NCBI GenBank assembly: GCA_021818425.1
Contig: JAKAEC010000011.1
Coordinates: 1-40,286, forward strand
Length of the DNA stretch: 40,286 nt
Origin: Pseudomonadota bacterium
GTDB lineage: Bacteria > Pseudomonadota > Alphaproteobacteria > Acetobacterales > Acetobacteraceae
Reading direction: 5' to 3'
Position numbers and translations under genes: made by a program. The notes beneath the pieces were generated by a model that ran no database searches, was not told the DNA's origin, and was given only the letters and a program-made list of their open reading frames with translations. Of this stretch, positions 9,093 through 19,637 are shown one piece after another (positions within the stretch are counted from its first letter, which is position 1; each line of letters begins with the position of its first letter).

Positions 9093-10229
9093 TTAAGATG
9101 ACAGTCCGGCAATCACGCGGTCCAGAAACGCATCGTAATCATCCAGCTCTTTCTGGGTCACATATTCATCAGGCTTATGCGCACGCTCGATGCTGCCTGG
9201 GCCGCAAACTACAACGGGCAGATGCAGTTGCTGGCTGAACAGTCCCCCTTCGGTGCCGAAGTCGACCTTGCAGCTCGGCGTACCGGCGGCGCGTAGAATT
9301 TTTGTAGCAAAATCGCCTGCAGGATTTGTTTCAAGACCGGGGTATGCATTGGTCGTCTCGATTTCAATCCGACCCTTGCCTTGCTGTGCCATGATCTTAG
9401 CTGCCTCGCCGCGCAGCCACTCTAGCAGTTCGCTAGGTTCATCCCCCATAACGTTACGAATTTCGAACTGCATCTCGCAATATTCTGGTACGATATTCAG
9501 CGTGCTGCCGCCCTCGATTGTGCCAATATGCACGCTAGTGGCAGGAAAGGGATAGGCGCTGTCATGTGCGCCATGGGCGGCAAGGAGTGCTTGCAGCCTC
9601 TGCGCCGCGCATACCATCTCCGCGGCTAGCGAAATCGCATTGCATCCGAGTGCAGGGTTGGCGGAATGCGCAGCTTGGCCGAAGCAGCAGATGCGGCCAG
9701 CGAGCTTGCCTTTGTGACCCAATGCAACCTTTAACTCTGTTGGTTCCCCGATAATGCAGCCTTCTGCTTGAAACTTTTCTTTAGCTAATCTCGCCAATAG
9801 GTTCCGTACACCTAAACAACCCATTTCCTCGTCGTAGGAAATGGCCAGATGCAATGGGCGGGCGAGTTTGGCCTTGTCCGCCCTTGCTGCAGCGCAGAGC
9901 GCCGCCGCAAGGAATCCCTTCATGTCGCTACTACCGCGGCCGTAAAGCCTGCCGCCCTGGCAGGTCAGAATGAACGGATCCGTGTTCCAGGCTTGGCCCG
10001 CCACCGGCACCACATCGCTGTGGCCAGAAAGCACTAAGCCCGCCCCGGTCGTTGGTCCAAAGCTCGCCAGAAGATTGAATTTTCCGGGCTTGGTGCCAGA
10101 AAAAACATGAACCCGGCCGTTGGCAGCATGGATACGCCCGATGCACCAGCGGATCAACGCTTCGTTGCTATCCGCGCTGATGGTGGGGAAAGCGATTAGC
10201 GTGGCCAAGGTGTCTGCGGTGGTTATCAT
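9093..10229 (-). CDS. argE: Acetylornithine deacetylase (M20 family)
   Basis: The 378-residue zinc enzyme removes the acetyl group from N-acetylornithine in cytosolic arginine synthesis. M20 family signatures are complete: SGHSDVVP at 68-75 with metal ligand His70 and Asp72, GRGSSDMKG at 98-105 with bridging Asp102, YDEEMGCLG at 132-140 with Glu134 and Glu135, GEPTELK at 161-167, and near the C-terminus FGTEGGLF and RAHKPDEYV with the last metal-binding His. Close relatives include succinyl-diaminopimelate desuccinylase (DapE), but the HSDVVPVAG and GEPT context and length favour ArgE. It starts at ATG 10229 with a weak ribosome binding site. It stands alone, with no other arg gene in the window. 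Confidence 0.9.
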   Translation of the reverse strand: MITTADTLATLIAFPTISADSNEALIRWCIGRIHAANGRVHVFSGTKPGKFNLLASFGPTTGAGLVLSGHSDVVPVAGQAWNTDPFILTCQGGRLYGRGSSDMKGFLAAALCAAARADKAKLARPLHLAISYDEEMGCLGVRNLLARLAKEKFQAEGCIIGEPTELKVALGHKGKLAGRICCFGQAAHSANPALGCNAISLAAEMVCAAQRLQALLAAHGAHDSAYPFPATSVHIGTIEGGSTLNIVPEYCEMQFEIRNVMGDEPSELLEWLRGEAAKIMAQQGKGRIEIETTNAYPGLETNPAGDFATKILRAAGTPSCKVDFGTEGGLFSQQLHLPVVVCGPGSIERAHKPDEYVTQKELDDYDAFLDRVIAGLSS

Positions 10230-10529
10230 TTACTCGAAGCGTAGCGCGGCGGGGGCGGATGGGGAAGCCCTGTTTTACTCGCCTTACAAGCGCCAACCGG
10301 CAGTTGCTGCTAAAATAAAGCCCTGGCGCATAGGGGGCTTATTCCCGGTTCGGTAAATTAGATGTCGGTTCCGATTAGATTTATTCAGGCTGCTGGCAAC
10401 ATGGAAATTTGGGACTTGCAGGACCGGCTCGAGATTTTGATATCGCCACAGGTGCTCATCCGAATGTGATGCTGTGTCCTGCTTCCAACCTTCCTGGCGC
10501 ATCTCTATTAGCCGCTAAAGGACGTGAGC
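10230..10529. other. Intergenic region between argE and permease pseudogene
   Basis: About 300 bases between divergent genes. No coding family is recognisable. The last 13 bases (AAAGGACGTGAGC) hold a good ribosome binding site for the pseudogene start at 10530. Promoters for both flanking genes should lie here, but none is clear enough to place. Confidence 0.4.
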
Positions 10530-11550
10530 ATGGCCATTGACCCTTGGGGAACGGTTGATCGGCACACCATATTTCCAAATCGCTGGATCAACACCACGAT
10601 GCCCCGCCCAATCTCTCCATTGTCGGGTTATGCTCTAACATCGTGATGTTCACCGTCGTCTCTGGCGTTTGTAAGTTCGGTGTTCAATCTTGATTTCATC
10701 AGCTCCTGCTTGTCCAGCATCATCGACATGATGGCAAGCGCGGTGTTCAGCGCGCTGCATGCGGTGAAGGGGGCAACTTTGCGTGTCGAAGATGGCACAA
10801 AAATGCTAGCAATTCGGTACAATCGGAGTGGCAATGGTGACGATTGCTATTTATGCTGGCTGCCTGGCATCCGACGCAGTACTGGGTGGGCTGTCGTCAT
10901 ACACTACGCCGGCCGAATCACGAACATATACTCATCGTTTGCATCGAAACAGCAACTTTCGCCTCCATCATCTTCGGGGACGATCTCATCCACGTCCATG
11001 CGCGCTCGCCTCGGGCGTTGCCCACACCAATGCCGTGAACGTTTATTGCCGCGTGGGCTATACCATCAACCTCATCCAGACCTTCGTGCACTTCTCTAGA
11101 CGGGGCGCCACTGCTCGAACCGTTACTGCCATCGTCATGCTTATCTGCTGGCCATCGCGCTGGTTGAAGTGGGCAATTTCCGAATCGACCACGCTAATTT
11201 CATCCCGCTGCTTAATGTATTGGCGATCTGGTCCGTGATCAACGTGATGGATTTTTACTTCGTCCCGTCATGGCGATCATGATGCATGTGCATTCTTCGT
11301 TCAGGAACGCGGCGTATACAGGCGGTTTAGCAAGTCGGGCGTCTTTTGCTACGTCCCCGGCGTTCCTATCAAGTTTCCATTTGTTTTCACAGCGCTTTAC
11401 ACCCGGTACGTCGTCAAGGCGTTAGATCGGGTTGAACTCTCCTGGATTGTCGGCATTGTGACCATCGGCTTGGTCTATTACTCTCTGGCCAGCAAGGCCG
11501 TTGCCCGCATGCCCCCGGTCGCGTTTACCGGGGGGCTCCGGTTGGGGTAA
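10530..11550 (+). pseudogene. Degraded NCS1-family nucleobase/thiamine permease
   Basis: AAGGA followed seven bases later by ATG 10530 marks the old start. Pieces of a cytosine/purine/uracil/thiamine/allantoin permease then appear in order in different frames: FSALHAVKGATLRV near 10745, AMVTIAIYAGCLASDAVLGG near 10830, IFGDDLIHVHAR near 10970, LLAIALVEVGNFRIDHANF near 11145, NVLAIWSVINVMDFYFVPSW near 11215, and a C-terminal part with TALYTRYVVKALDRVELSW followed by IVGIVTIGLVYYSL near 11390-11490, ending at TAA 11548-11550. These correspond to membrane segments of NCS1 symporters. Stops and several frameshifts break it, and the remaining length is well below the usual 430-500 residues, so internal deletions are likely. 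The former substrate cannot be told. Confidence 0.8.
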
Positions 11551-11872
11551 GCTGGCAGCAGATATCGTGCCGTACTGGCTGGCCTTTTGCGTTCGCTAAT
11601 TATTAGGTGGTGCCAGCGATGTAGCCAATATTCAGGCCCGCTAGTTCGTGACCAATCCAAAACCAACACTTGTATATAGCCGTGCCATATCTGTAGCCTT
11701 AACCGGAACTGGCGCCTGCGTCCGCCACACCTGTCCACGGGATGTATCGAGCGGCAGAGTCGGAAAGAATGCAGAAAATGTGTGCGGGGTACGATCTTTG
11801 CGGGTCATGCCGTAAAGTATGTACGCCCGCGCGGATTGGATGACTTCGTGAGCTAGTTCGGCGTCTGCAGCA
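11551..11872. other. Intergenic region between permease pseudogene and ssb
   Basis: About 320 bases with no recognisable gene. Minus-strand open frames here only read out of the ssb end in another frame. No strong terminator hairpin for ssb is evident. Confidence 0.4.
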
Positions 11873-12367
11873 TCAGAACGGAATTTCGTCGTCCAGATCG
11901 TTGCCTGGGCGCGTGTCCCAGCCGCCGACTGTCCGGCCCACTGGTTTGCTAGTCGGCGCGGAGGAGGTGGCACGTCCCACGTAATCCTCGCTGCTGCCTA
12001 TGCCGGTCCCGCCGCCGGCGCGGTCCAGCAGCACCAGCTCGCCGTTAAAGCGTCCGATCATAATCTCGGTGGTATAACGCTCCTGGCCCGACTGGTCGGT
12101 CCATTTCCGGGTTTGCAACTTGCCCTCAAGGTATACTTTGGAACCCTTGTGCAGATATTTCTCCGCCACGTCGCCGAGGCGCTCGTTCATGATGACCACA
12201 CGGTGCCATTCGGTCAGTTCCTTGCGCTCGCCGCTGGCCTTGTCGTTCCAGACCTCGGAGGTCGCTACCGCCAGGTTCACGATCTTCATGCCGGTTTGCG
12301 TGCTACGAACTTCCGGGTCGCGCCCCAGATTCCCCACGATGATCACCTTGTTCACACTACCAGCCAT
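11873..12367 (-). CDS. ssb: Single-stranded DNA-binding protein
   Basis: This 164-residue protein binds single-stranded DNA during replication, recombination and repair. The OB fold covers about residues 4-112: it opens with SVNKVIIVGNLGRDPEVR, has EWHRVVIMNERLGDVAEKYL in the middle, and ends with QERYTTEIMIGRFNGELVLL. A Gly/Ser/Thr-rich linker follows, ending in DLDDEIPF, the conserved acidic tip that recruits partner proteins. Length and motifs are standard and the frame is intact. It is transcribed away from uvrA, with about 157 bases between start codons and a SOS box within that space, as is common for this gene pair in proteobacteria. Confidence 0.97.
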   Translation of the reverse strand: MAGSVNKVIIVGNLGRDPEVRSTQTGMKIVNLAVATSEVWNDKASGERKELTEWHRVVIMNERLGDVAEKYLHKGSKVYLEGKLQTRKWTDQSGQERYTTEIMIGRFNGELVLLDRAGGGTGIGSSEDYVGRATSSAPTSKPVGRTVGGWDTRPGNDLDDEIPF

Positions 12368-12495
12368 CGGACCCTCTGTTACTCAAAATTGTCCGTCAGG
12401 ATAACGCATTTGACGGGGTCTGGCCAGCTTGCCATTTGGCGCCGCTATCTCTTCGACTGACATTGCTTTGTAGGTCAACAGCCCCTATCTTGAAA

Positions 12496-12510
12496 GAACA
12501 TTGCACGAAC
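12496..12510. promoter_or_regulatory. Alphaproteobacterial SOS box (LexA site)
   Basis: The sequence GAACATTGCACGAAC is a perfect direct repeat GAAC-N7-GAAC, that is GTTC-N7-GTTC on the other strand, the known LexA operator of alphaproteobacteria. It ends 14 bases before the uvrA ATG, overlapping the expected transcription start and leader region of uvrA. It therefore most likely controls uvrA; an effect on the divergent ssb is possible. Confidence 0.85.
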
Positions 12511-12524
12511 ATCCGGGGCAGAAC

Positions 12525-15392
12525 ATGGCGGAGCAAAAAGGTGCGGGATTCATCATCGTCCGTGGCGCGCGAGAGCATAACCTGAAAAATATCGACATCC
12601 AGATCCCCCGTGAACAACTCACCGTCATCACTGGTCTTTCAGGTTCGGGCAAGTCCTCCCTGGCGTTCGACACCATTTATGCCGAGGGCCAGCGTCGCTA
12701 TGTGGAAAGCCTCTCCGCCTATGCGCGCCAGTTCTTGGAGCTGATGGGCAAGCCAGATGTGGACAGTATTGAGGGCTTGTCGCCTGCCATCTCCATCGAG
12801 CAGAAAACCACCTCCAAGAACCCGCGCTCCACCGTCGGCACGGTCACAGAAATTTACGACTATATGCGTCTGCTCTGGGCGCGCGCGGGCGTACCTTATT
12901 CACCCGCTACAGGCCTGCCGATTGAGGCGCAGACGGTGACCCAAATGGTGGACCGCGTGATGGCGATGAAGGAGGGCACGCGCCTTTTGCTACTCGCCCC
13001 CGTGATTCGTGGCCGCAAGGGCGAGTACAAGAAAGAACTAGCGGAATTCCAGCGTAAGGGCTTCACTCGCGCCAAGATCGATGGGAAGATTTATGAGATC
13101 GACCAGACGCCGGCTCTGAACAAGAAGCTGAAGCACGATATCGAGATAGTTGTGGACCGAGTAGTGGTGAAGCCCGGCCTACAGCAGCGCCTAGCAGATA
13201 GTTTTGAAACCGCGCTGGGGCTAGCGGATGGTATTGTCTATGCCGAAAACTCCGATAGCCGTGAGCATACAGTATTCTCCTCCCGCTTCGCCTGTCCTGT
13301 CTCCGGCTTCACCATCGAGGAGATCGAGCCGCGCCTCTTCTCCTTCAACTCGCCGCATGGCGCTTGCCCGGCATGCGGCGGCCTAGGGCACGAGATCTAT
13401 TTTGATCCGCGTCTAGTAGTGCCGGACGAGCGGCGAGCGCTGAACGACAATGCCATCGCCCCCTGGGTAGGTGTGCAGTCGCTCTATTACGACCAGACCA
13501 TCGCGGCTATCGCCAAGCATTACGGCGTGAAGCTTTCGACCGCCTGGGAAGATGTGCCGGAGGATGTACGCAACGTGTTTCTCTTTGGCTCGGGCCGGGA
13601 GGAGATCAAGTTCACCTACAAGGACGCTAGCCGCGCCTATAGCGTGGCGAAGCCATTCGATGGTATCATCAAGAATCTCGAGCGTCGCTTTCGCGAAACC
13701 GATTCCGCCTGGACACGCGAGGAACTCTCGCGTTACCACGCCGAACGCCCCTGCGCCGCCTGTCACGGAGCGCGGCTGAAGCCGGAAGCCTTGGCGGTAA
13801 AGGTGGCAGAAAAAAGCCTAGCAGAAATTGCGGAGCTTTCCATCGACGAGGCGCGGGAGTGGTTTGGCACGGTCGCGGAAACACTAACGCCGCAGCGTTT
13901 TGAAATCGCCAAGCGAATCTTGCGGGAAATCGAAGAGCGACTGCAATTTTTACTCGATGTTGGGTTAAACTACCTCACTTTGTCGCGATCGTCCGCGACG
14001 CTCTCAGGTGGTGAAAGCCAGCGCATCCGCTTGGCCAGCCAGATTGGTTCGGGTCTTACCGGTGTGCTTTATGTGTTAGACGAACCGTCTATTGGCCTGC
14101 ACCAGCGTGACAACGAACGCCTACTCAGTACCCTGGTGCGGCTGAAAAATCTCGGCAACACCGTACTGGTAGTGGAACATGACGAGGACGCCATCCGTGC
14201 AGCCGACCATCTAGTGGATATGGGACCGGGTGCCGGCGCCGATGGCGGGAATGTGGTGGCTCAGGGCACACCCAAGGAAGTGGCGGCCAACCCAAAATCT
14301 ATCACCGGCGATTATCTTTCCGGCCGCCGCGCCATTACCGTACCGGTGCGCCGCCCGCTGCAGAAGAACCGCGTAGTCAAGCTCTATGGCGCGCGTGGTA
14401 ACAATCTTAAGAATGTCACGGCGGAGTTTCCGCTGGGGCTGTTCACCTGCGTCACCGGCGTTTCCGGCGGCGGTAAATCTACTCTGGTAGTGGACACACT
14501 CTACAAGGCGCTCTCTCGCCGGCTCATGGGTTCGGGCGAGGTGCCGGCGCCATTCGAGAAAATCGAAGGCATTGAGCAGCTCGACAAAATTATCGATATC
14601 GACCAGTCTCCCATTGGTCGTACCCCCCGCTCCAACCCCGCGACATACACCGACCTTTTCGCGCCCATCCGCGACTGGTTTGCAGAGATGCCGGAATCCC
14701 GCGCACGCGGCTACAAGGCTGGCCGCTTTTCCTTCAATGTCAAAGGCGGGCGTTGCGAGGCTTGTCAGGGTGACGGCGTGCTGAAGATCGAGATGCATTT
14801 CCTGCCAGACGTATTTGTCACCTGCGACACCTGCAAGGGAAAGCGCTATAACCGCGAGACGTTAGAAGTAAAATTCCGAGGCAAATCCATCGCTGATGTA
14901 CTGGATATGTCTGTGGACGAGGCTTTGGTTTTCTTCTCCGCCGTGCCGAAAATTCGCGACCGTTTAAGTATTCTAGCGCGCGTGGGGCTGGGCTACATCA
15001 AGCTCGGCCAGCAAGCCACCACGCTTTCTGGTGGCGAGGCACAGCGCATTAAGCTAGCTAAAGAACTCGCCCGTCGCGCCACCGGCCGCACGCTCTACAT
15101 TCTGGATGAGCCTACCACCGGCCTTCATTTTGAAGACACCCGCAAGCTGCTGGAGGTACTACACGCGCTGGTAGATGCGGGCAACACCATCATCGTCATT
15201 GAGCACAATTTGGAAGTGATCAAAACCGCCGACCATATCATCGACATCGGACCGGAAGGTGGGGCAGGGGGCGGGTGCGTCATCGCAGTCGGTACGCCAG
15301 AGGTTATCGCGGCCACGGAGGGCAGCTATACTGGTAAATTCCTGGCGCCATTGCTGGTGCCAAAACCAATGAAAGCCCTTAAAAACGCGTGA
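12525..15392 (+). CDS. uvrA: Excinuclease ABC subunit A
   Basis: This 955-residue ATPase finds bulky lesions with UvrB in nucleotide excision repair. It has two ABC modules. The first has Walker A GLSGSGKS at 37-44 and signature [12 protein letters not shown] from 493; the second has GVSGGGKS at 645-652 and [12 protein letters not shown] from 834. Zinc-binding pairs are visible: CPVSGF with CPACGG in the first half, and CEACQGDG with CDTCKGKRY in the second. The start is taken at ATG 12525, where homology begins ([20 protein letters not shown]); an in-frame TTG at 12501 lies inside the SOS box. Length fits the family (E. coli has 940 residues). DNA damage induction through LexA is inferred from the upstream box. 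Confidence 0.97.
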   Translation: MAEQKGAGFIIVRGAREHNLKNIDIQIPREQLTVITGLSGSGKSSLAFDTIYAEGQRRYVESLSAYARQFLELMGKPDVDSIEGLSPAISIEQKTTSKNPRSTVGTVTEIYDYMRLLWARAGVPYSPATGLPIEAQTVTQMVDRVMAMKEGTRLLLLAPVIRGRKGEYKKELAEFQRKGFTRAKIDGKIYEIDQTPALNKKLKHDIEIVVDRVVVKPGLQQRLADSFETALGLADGIVYAENSDSREHTVFSSRFACPVSGFTIEEIEPRLFSFNSPHGACPACGGLGHEIYFDPRLVVPDERRALNDNAIAPWVGVQSLYYDQTIAAIAKHYGVKLSTAWEDVPEDVRNVFLFGSGREEIKFTYKDASRAYSVAKPFDGIIKNLERRFRETDSAWTREELSRYHAERPCAACHGARLKPEALAVKVAEKSLAEIAELSIDEAREWFGTVAETLTPQRFEIAKRILREIEERLQFLLDVGLNYLTLSRSSATLSGGESQRIRLASQIGSGLTGVLYVLDEPSIGLHQRDNERLLSTLVRLKNLGNTVLVVEHDEDAIRAADHLVDMGPGAGADGGNVVAQGTPKEVAANPKSITGDYLSGRRAITVPVRRPLQKNRVVKLYGARGNNLKNVTAEFPLGLFTCVTGVSGGGKSTLVVDTLYKALSRRLMGSGEVPAPFEKIEGIEQLDKIIDIDQSPIGRTPRSNPATYTDLFAPIRDWFAEMPESRARGYKAGRFSFNVKGGRCEACQGDGVLKIEMHFLPDVFVTCDTCKGKRYNRETLEVKFRGKSIADVLDMSVDEALVFFSAVPKIRDRLSILARVGLGYIKLGQQATTLSGGEAQRIKLAKELARRATGRTLYILDEPTTGLHFEDTRKLLEVLHALVDAGNTIIVIEHNLEVIKTADHIIDIGPEGGAGGGCVIAVGTPEVIAATEGSYTGKFLAPLLVPKPMKALKNA

Positions 15393-15423
15393 CAAAGGGG
15401 CAAGTAGAGAGGTAGCTCACGTC

Positions 15424-16143
15424 GTGAACCGTTTCCGTCGGCTTATTGGAAGCTGGATTGCCGATTTCCTCACTCAAGAGGTTACAATGCCGCCGGCCCT
15501 ACCGGTGGATATCACAGCGCTACAAAAGCTGCTGCATCAAGCGGATGTAATTTTGGTGGAGGGCAATCTGCGGATTAGCTCCATCATCAAATATCTCACC
15601 CAGTCCACTTGGTCACATGCCGTGCTCTATGCTGGCAATGGCGTTTGCATCGAGGCCGATGTGGTGCAGGGCGTACGTCGCTTTCCCCTAGTCGAGCTTG
15701 CTCCTTATCACATCCGCGTCTGCCGCCCTATCAGCATCACCCCGGTAGATGCCCGCGAAATTATCGCCCATGCAGAATCCCGCGTCGGTGTGCAATACGA
15801 CCTGAGACACGTATTCGATCTAGCCCGCTACATGGTACCATTGCCAATGCCGCAATCCTGGCGTCGTCGCGCGATCGCGCTGGGCTCGGCTGACCCAAGC
15901 CGAGCTATTTGCTCCACTCTCATTGCCGCGGCGTTCCAAAACGTCCGTTATCCGATTTTGCCCGAACCGCCATCGGCGCAGCCTGTCACTCGGGCGGCGA
16001 CCGCCCGAGTGCAGGAAATTTTCCATATCCGCGACACAGGTCTGTTCACGCCCCGGGATTTCGATATCTCCCCATATTTCAAAGTCATCAAGCCAGACAC
16101 GCCTCGTCCATTCGATCATCACAATCTGGTTTGGGTGGCTTGA
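15424..16143 (+). CDS. YiiX/YebB-like permuted NlpC/P60 cysteine hydrolase
   Basis: This 239-residue protein resembles the circularly permuted NlpC/P60 group, in which the catalytic His precedes the Cys. The likely residues are His65 in WSHAVLYAGNG, Glu77 shortly after, and Cys163 in RAICSTLIAAAF; GVQYDLRHVFDLARY at 122-136 is also typical. Such enzymes cleave amide or thioester bonds in peptides or lipids; the substrate here is unknown. There is no clear signal peptide, although the N-terminus is basic (MNRFRRLIGSW), so location is uncertain. It starts at GTG 15424, 31 bases after uvrA, and may be cotranscribed with it; ATG 15487 is an alternative. Confidence 0.75.
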   Translation: MNRFRRLIGSWIADFLTQEVTMPPALPVDITALQKLLHQADVILVEGNLRISSIIKYLTQSTWSHAVLYAGNGVCIEADVVQGVRRFPLVELAPYHIRVCRPISITPVDAREIIAHAESRVGVQYDLRHVFDLARYMVPLPMPQSWRRRAIALGSADPSRAICSTLIAAAFQNVRYPILPEPPSAQPVTRAATARVQEIFHIRDTGLFTPRDFDISPYFKVIKPDTPRPFDHHNLVWVA

Positions 16144-16778
16144 GCCGCCTAACAAAGACGTGTGCTGCTTGGCCATTCCAATTTCGTGCCGCTATATGCA
16201 GCAGGACCCCGCGCGTTGTTTGCTCTCCAAGCCAGAAGAATGTACAAAATACCTCAGAAATTCCGGCTATGCGCCCAATTAGGTGAAAGAGACTCTAGGC
16301 AAAGCGCGTCGTCGTGTGGGTGGAAGAATCTTCAACACCATGCTCTGTCAGGACCTCATCTTCTTCACATAGCTTGGCCAACGGGCCTATCGCTCTACGC
16401 GGCGACCGTCGGCTAAGGTGATCAATCCGTTCGGTGACATCACACACTTCCCACTGATGCGCGATGTGATGGCGCGGCATGCATATATACTCACGGTTAA
16501 GGAACTGTACGTGATGCCACCGCGTTCGTGCAAGCTCGGCAGGGCATCTGCCCGTCGAGTGTTTCAACAGGGCCCCCTACCCCGACGTGACTCATGGGGT
16601 GCTGTCCGTGCGGTGGACGCCTTTTAACCATAGCCTTACCGCAGATAAGAGATGCAGCGGCTTTACGGAGTTTTTGCCTGTTTTTCTGCCGTCATTTGAA
16701 CGGATGCGGTCGGGCTGTGTCGCTCGGCCATTGCCCAGATCGGTGGCCTCACTTCGGCCTCTGTGGCGAGGCTTGGCG
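16144..16778. other. Long gap with a possible gene remnant
   Basis: About 635 bases separate two convergent genes. On the plus strand near 16415-16570 a frame reads VINPFGDITHFPLMRDVMAR and then HAYILTVKELYVMPPR, which looks like real former coding sequence. It has no recognisable family, no proper start and no support on either side. Other frames are broken. I treat it as probable gene debris. No RNA gene is seen. Confidence 0.35.
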
Positions 16779-17231
16779 CTATGCGTTCGTGCCGTAAACT
16801 GCCTCGGCGCGCCTCAAGAACGCGTTCACCATACGGTGCACTGCCTCCGTGAACACTGCCCCGATGGCCTTTTGTAGGATTAGGTTGCGGAATTCGAAAT
16901 CCACGAAGAATTCGACTAGGCAACCGTCTGGGTTCGGCACGAAGTCCCAGCGGTTTTGCAAGTATTTGAACGGCCCATTCTCATATTCCACGCGGATGGC
17001 GCAGGGGCCTTCGCCGGAGCCCGGTTGAAGTGTTACCCGGCTGGTGAAGCTTTCCCGGAAGGGGCCAAAACCAATTGTCAAATCCGCAATCATCAAGTTA
17101 TTCACGTGACTGCGCACACGCGCCCCCACGCACCAGGGTAGGAATTTGGGGTACTTCCCCACATCCGCCACCAGCGCGTATAACTGCTGCGCGCTGTAGG
17201 GGACGATTTTCTGCTGCTCGTATTTCGTCAC
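16779..17231 (-). CDS. COQ10/RatA-like START-domain protein
   Basis: The 150-residue protein has the polyketide cyclase/START-like fold of the COQ10 and RatA family. It opens with YEQQKIVPYSAQQLYALVAD, followed by KYPKFLPWCVGARV, GFGPFRESFTSRV and VEFFVDFEFRNLILQKAIG. Mitochondrial COQ10 binds ubiquinone and supports respiration; the E. coli homologue RatA was described as a ribosome-associated toxin, but the alphaproteobacterial members are usually read as quinone binders. I favour that reading here, which is inference. Its GTG start at 17231 shares one base with the lipA stop TAG (TAGTG), so it is coupled to lipA at the end of the pdh-lpd-lipA transcript. Confidence 0.85.
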   Translation of the reverse strand: MTKYEQQKIVPYSAQQLYALVADVGKYPKFLPWCVGARVRSHVNNLMIADLTIGFGPFRESFTSRVTLQPGSGEGPCAIRVEYENGPFKYLQNRWDFVPNPDGCLVEFFVDFEFRNLILQKAIGAVFTEAVHRMVNAFLRRAEAVYGTNA

Positions 17232-18181
17232 TAGGCCGCCAGTTGCTTCGCCCGGGCCGCGCGCAAGTCCTTAAAATCCGCATCCGCATGATAGGATGAG
17301 CGGGTGAGCGGGCTTGCAGAGACCTGCAAGAAGCCCTTGGCCCGTGCCATGCCTGCCAACTCCTTAAACTCTTCCGGCGTCCAGAATTTCTCTACCGCTG
17401 CGTGCTTTGCCGTCGGCTGGAGGTACTGGCCTATGGTGATGAAGTCCACATCAGCGATGCGCAGATCATCCATCACCTGGGAGATTTCGGACTTACTTTC
17501 TCCCAGTCCCACCATCAGCCCAGATTTGGTAAATATCGAGGGGTTGATCTCCTTCACGCGATCCAAGAGCCGGATGGATTGATAATACCGCGCCCCTGGC
17601 CGGATGCTAGGATAGAGCCGTGGCACCGTCTCGAAATTATGGTTGAATACGTCCGGTCGTGCGCCAGCCACAACCTCGATGGCGCTCGGCTTGCGCAGGA
17701 AATCTGGCGTCAAAATCTCGATCGTGGTTTCGGCGGCGGCTAGGCGGACGGCGGCAATCACGGCAGCGAAATGCGCAGCACCGCCATCGACCAAATCGTC
17801 GCGGTCAACCGAGGTGATCACCACATGCCGCAGGCCCAGCTGCACCACGGCTTGCGCCACGCGGTGAGGTTCATCGGCATCCAGCGGAGCCGGCAGCCCG
17901 GTGGAAACATTGCAGAAGGCGCAGGCACGGGTGCAGATTTCGCCCATTATCATCATGGTGGCGTGACGCTGAGACCAGCATTCTCCAATATTCGGGCAAG
18001 AAGCTTCCTCGCAGACAGTAGCAAGTTTTTGCTCGCGTATCAGTGCCCTTGTCTCGTGATATACGCGATGGGTCGGCGCCTTCACGCGGATCCAAGATGG
18101 CTTGCGGACAATCGGGTTGTCAGGGCGGTGTTGTTTCTCCGGGTGACGAACACGGTGGTCTATCTCGATGCGTGTGGCCAT
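17231..18181 (-). CDS. lipA: Lipoyl synthase
   Basis: This 316-residue radical SAM enzyme inserts two sulfurs into octanoyl groups on lipoyl domains. Both iron-sulfur sites are complete: the auxiliary cluster motif [12 protein letters not shown] with Cys57, Cys62 and Cys68, and the radical SAM motif CTRACAFC with Cys83, Cys87 and Cys90. The C-terminal LTRSSYHAD includes the Ser that ligates the auxiliary cluster. Length is normal. It lies downstream of pdhABC and lpd on the same strand, so cofactor assembly is placed with its main client, the lipoyl domains of PdhB and PdhC. ATG 18181 is 47 bases after the lpd stop. Confidence 0.97.
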   Translation of the reverse strand: MATRIEIDHRVRHPEKQHRPDNPIVRKPSWIRVKAPTHRVYHETRALIREQKLATVCEEASCPNIGECWSQRHATMMIMGEICTRACAFCNVSTGLPAPLDADEPHRVAQAVVQLGLRHVVITSVDRDDLVDGGAAHFAAVIAAVRLAAAETTIEILTPDFLRKPSAIEVVAGARPDVFNHNFETVPRLYPSIRPGARYYQSIRLLDRVKEINPSIFTKSGLMVGLGESKSEISQVMDDLRIADVDFITIGQYLQPTAKHAAVEKFWTPEEFKELAGMARAKGFLQVSASPLTRSSYHADADFKDLRAARAKQLAA

Positions 18182-18228
18182 TTTAACGCCTGCCTGAATA
18201 GCAGCCCCGCAAGGAGGTGCATTGTAGT

Positions 18229-19623
18229 TTAGAAGTGGATAACCCGCCCGAACGCGTCAAGCACGGATTCGTGCATGGCCTCCGAAATGGTGGGGTGCGG
18301 AAACACCGTCTCCATCAAGTCTTCTTCCGTGGTTTCCAACTGCCGGGCCACCACGTAGCCCTGGATCATTTCGGTCACTTCCGCCCCGATCATATGGGCG
18401 CCCAGAAGCGCGCCAGTCTTGGCGTCGAAGATGGTTTTCACCAGCCCTTCGGGTTCGCCCAGCGCAATTGCCTTGCCGTTACCGACAAACGGAAAACGCC
18501 CAACCTTCACCTCATGCCCGGCGTCCCTGGCCTTTTGCTCGGTTAGCCCCACGCTGGCCACCTGTGGTCGGGCATAGGTGCAGCCGGGGATGTTCCAGGT
18601 CTCGAACGGGCGCGGGTTCAGTCCTGCAATGGCTTCCACGCACACCACGCCCTCATGGCTTGCCTTATGCGCGAGCCATGGTGGTCCAGCGAGATCGCCG
18701 ATGGCATAAACGCCGGGTTCTCCGGTGCGGCCATAGCCGTCCACCATCACATGGGTGCGGTCGACCACAACTTTAGTGTTTTCCAACCCGATATTCTCGA
18801 TATTGCCGATAATACCAACCGCCGAGATTACCTTCTCCACCACGAACGCCTGGCTCTTGTTGCCAGCCTCCACGGTAACTTTAACGGAATTTGGCCCCTT
18901 TTCGGCCTTCTTCACCACGGCCGAGGTGAGGATCTTGATGCCCTGTTTCTCGAAGCTCCTTTGCGCCAAGCTAGAGATTTCGGCATCCTCAACGGGTAGT
19001 ATGCGGTCTAGCATCTCCACCACCGTCACATCCACGCCGAGCGTGTTGTAGAAGCTCGCGAACTCAATGCCGATGGCCCCTGACCCCACAATCAGGAGGG
19101 ATTTCGGCAAGGTTTCCGGCACCATGGCCTCAAAATAGGACCAGATCTGTTTACCATCCACTTCCAGCCCAGGAAGCTGTCGCGGCCGCGCGCCGGTTGC
19201 CAGGATAATATGCGGGGCTTCCAGCTGTGCCACCGGCTTGCCATCGCGCGAGACCGAAAGATTACCCTCTCCCATCAGTTTACCGAAGCCGTCGTAAACC
19301 GTAACCTTGTTTTTCCTCATCAAATGGCCGATGCCGCTGGAGAGTTGCTTGGACACCGCTCGCGAGCGTGCCACCACCTTCGCCAGATCCACCTTCACAT
19401 CGCTAACGCTGATGCCGAACGCATCAGCATGGTCGATCAGGTGCTTCACCTCGGCCGAACGTAGCAGGGCCTTAGTGGGAATGCAGCCCCAGTTTAAACA
19501 GATGCCGCCAAGATGCTTGGCCTCGACCAGTGCCACCTTCAACTTCAGCTGTGCAGCGCGGATGGCGGCGACGTAGCCGCCCGGCCCGCCGCCCACCACG
19601 ATCACGTCGAATTTGTCAGCCAT
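18229..19623 (-). CDS. lpdA: Dihydrolipoamide dehydrogenase (E3)
   Basis: The 464-residue FAD enzyme reoxidises dihydrolipoyl groups of the pyruvate dehydrogenase complex and makes NADH. The FAD-binding site is [10 protein letters not shown] at 11-20. The redox disulfide is in [13 protein letters not shown] with Cys42 and Cys47. The NAD site is around [13 protein letters not shown]. The C-terminal [12 protein letters not shown] holds the active-site His and Glu. The NWG variant of the disulfide motif is common in pdh-linked E3 proteins of alphaproteobacteria. ATG 19623 has GGGGAT upstream and lies 14 bases after pdhC, consistent with an operon. Confidence 0.96.
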   Translation of the reverse strand: MADKFDVIVVGGGPGGYVAAIRAAQLKLKVALVEAKHLGGICLNWGCIPTKALLRSAEVKHLIDHADAFGISVSDVKVDLAKVVARSRAVSKQLSSGIGHLMRKNKVTVYDGFGKLMGEGNLSVSRDGKPVAQLEAPHIILATGARPRQLPGLEVDGKQIWSYFEAMVPETLPKSLLIVGSGAIGIEFASFYNTLGVDVTVVEMLDRILPVEDAEISSLAQRSFEKQGIKILTSAVVKKAEKGPNSVKVTVEAGNKSQAFVVEKVISAVGIIGNIENIGLENTKVVVDRTHVMVDGYGRTGEPGVYAIGDLAGPPWLAHKASHEGVVCVEAIAGLNPRPFETWNIPGCTYARPQVASVGLTEQKARDAGHEVKVGRFPFVGNGKAIALGEPEGLVKTIFDAKTGALLGAHMIGAEVTEMIQGYVVARQLETTEEDLMETVFPHPTISEAMHESVLDAFGRVIHF

Positions 19624-19637
19624 GTTGCAATCCCCGT

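Noticed and set aside
11641-11973. Minus-strand frame overlapping the ssb end
   Set aside because: It overlaps the ssb tail in another frame and resembles no protein family.
12501-12524. Upstream TTG start for uvrA
   Set aside because: It lies inside the SOS box and adds eight residues not seen in UvrA proteins; ATG 12525 fits better.
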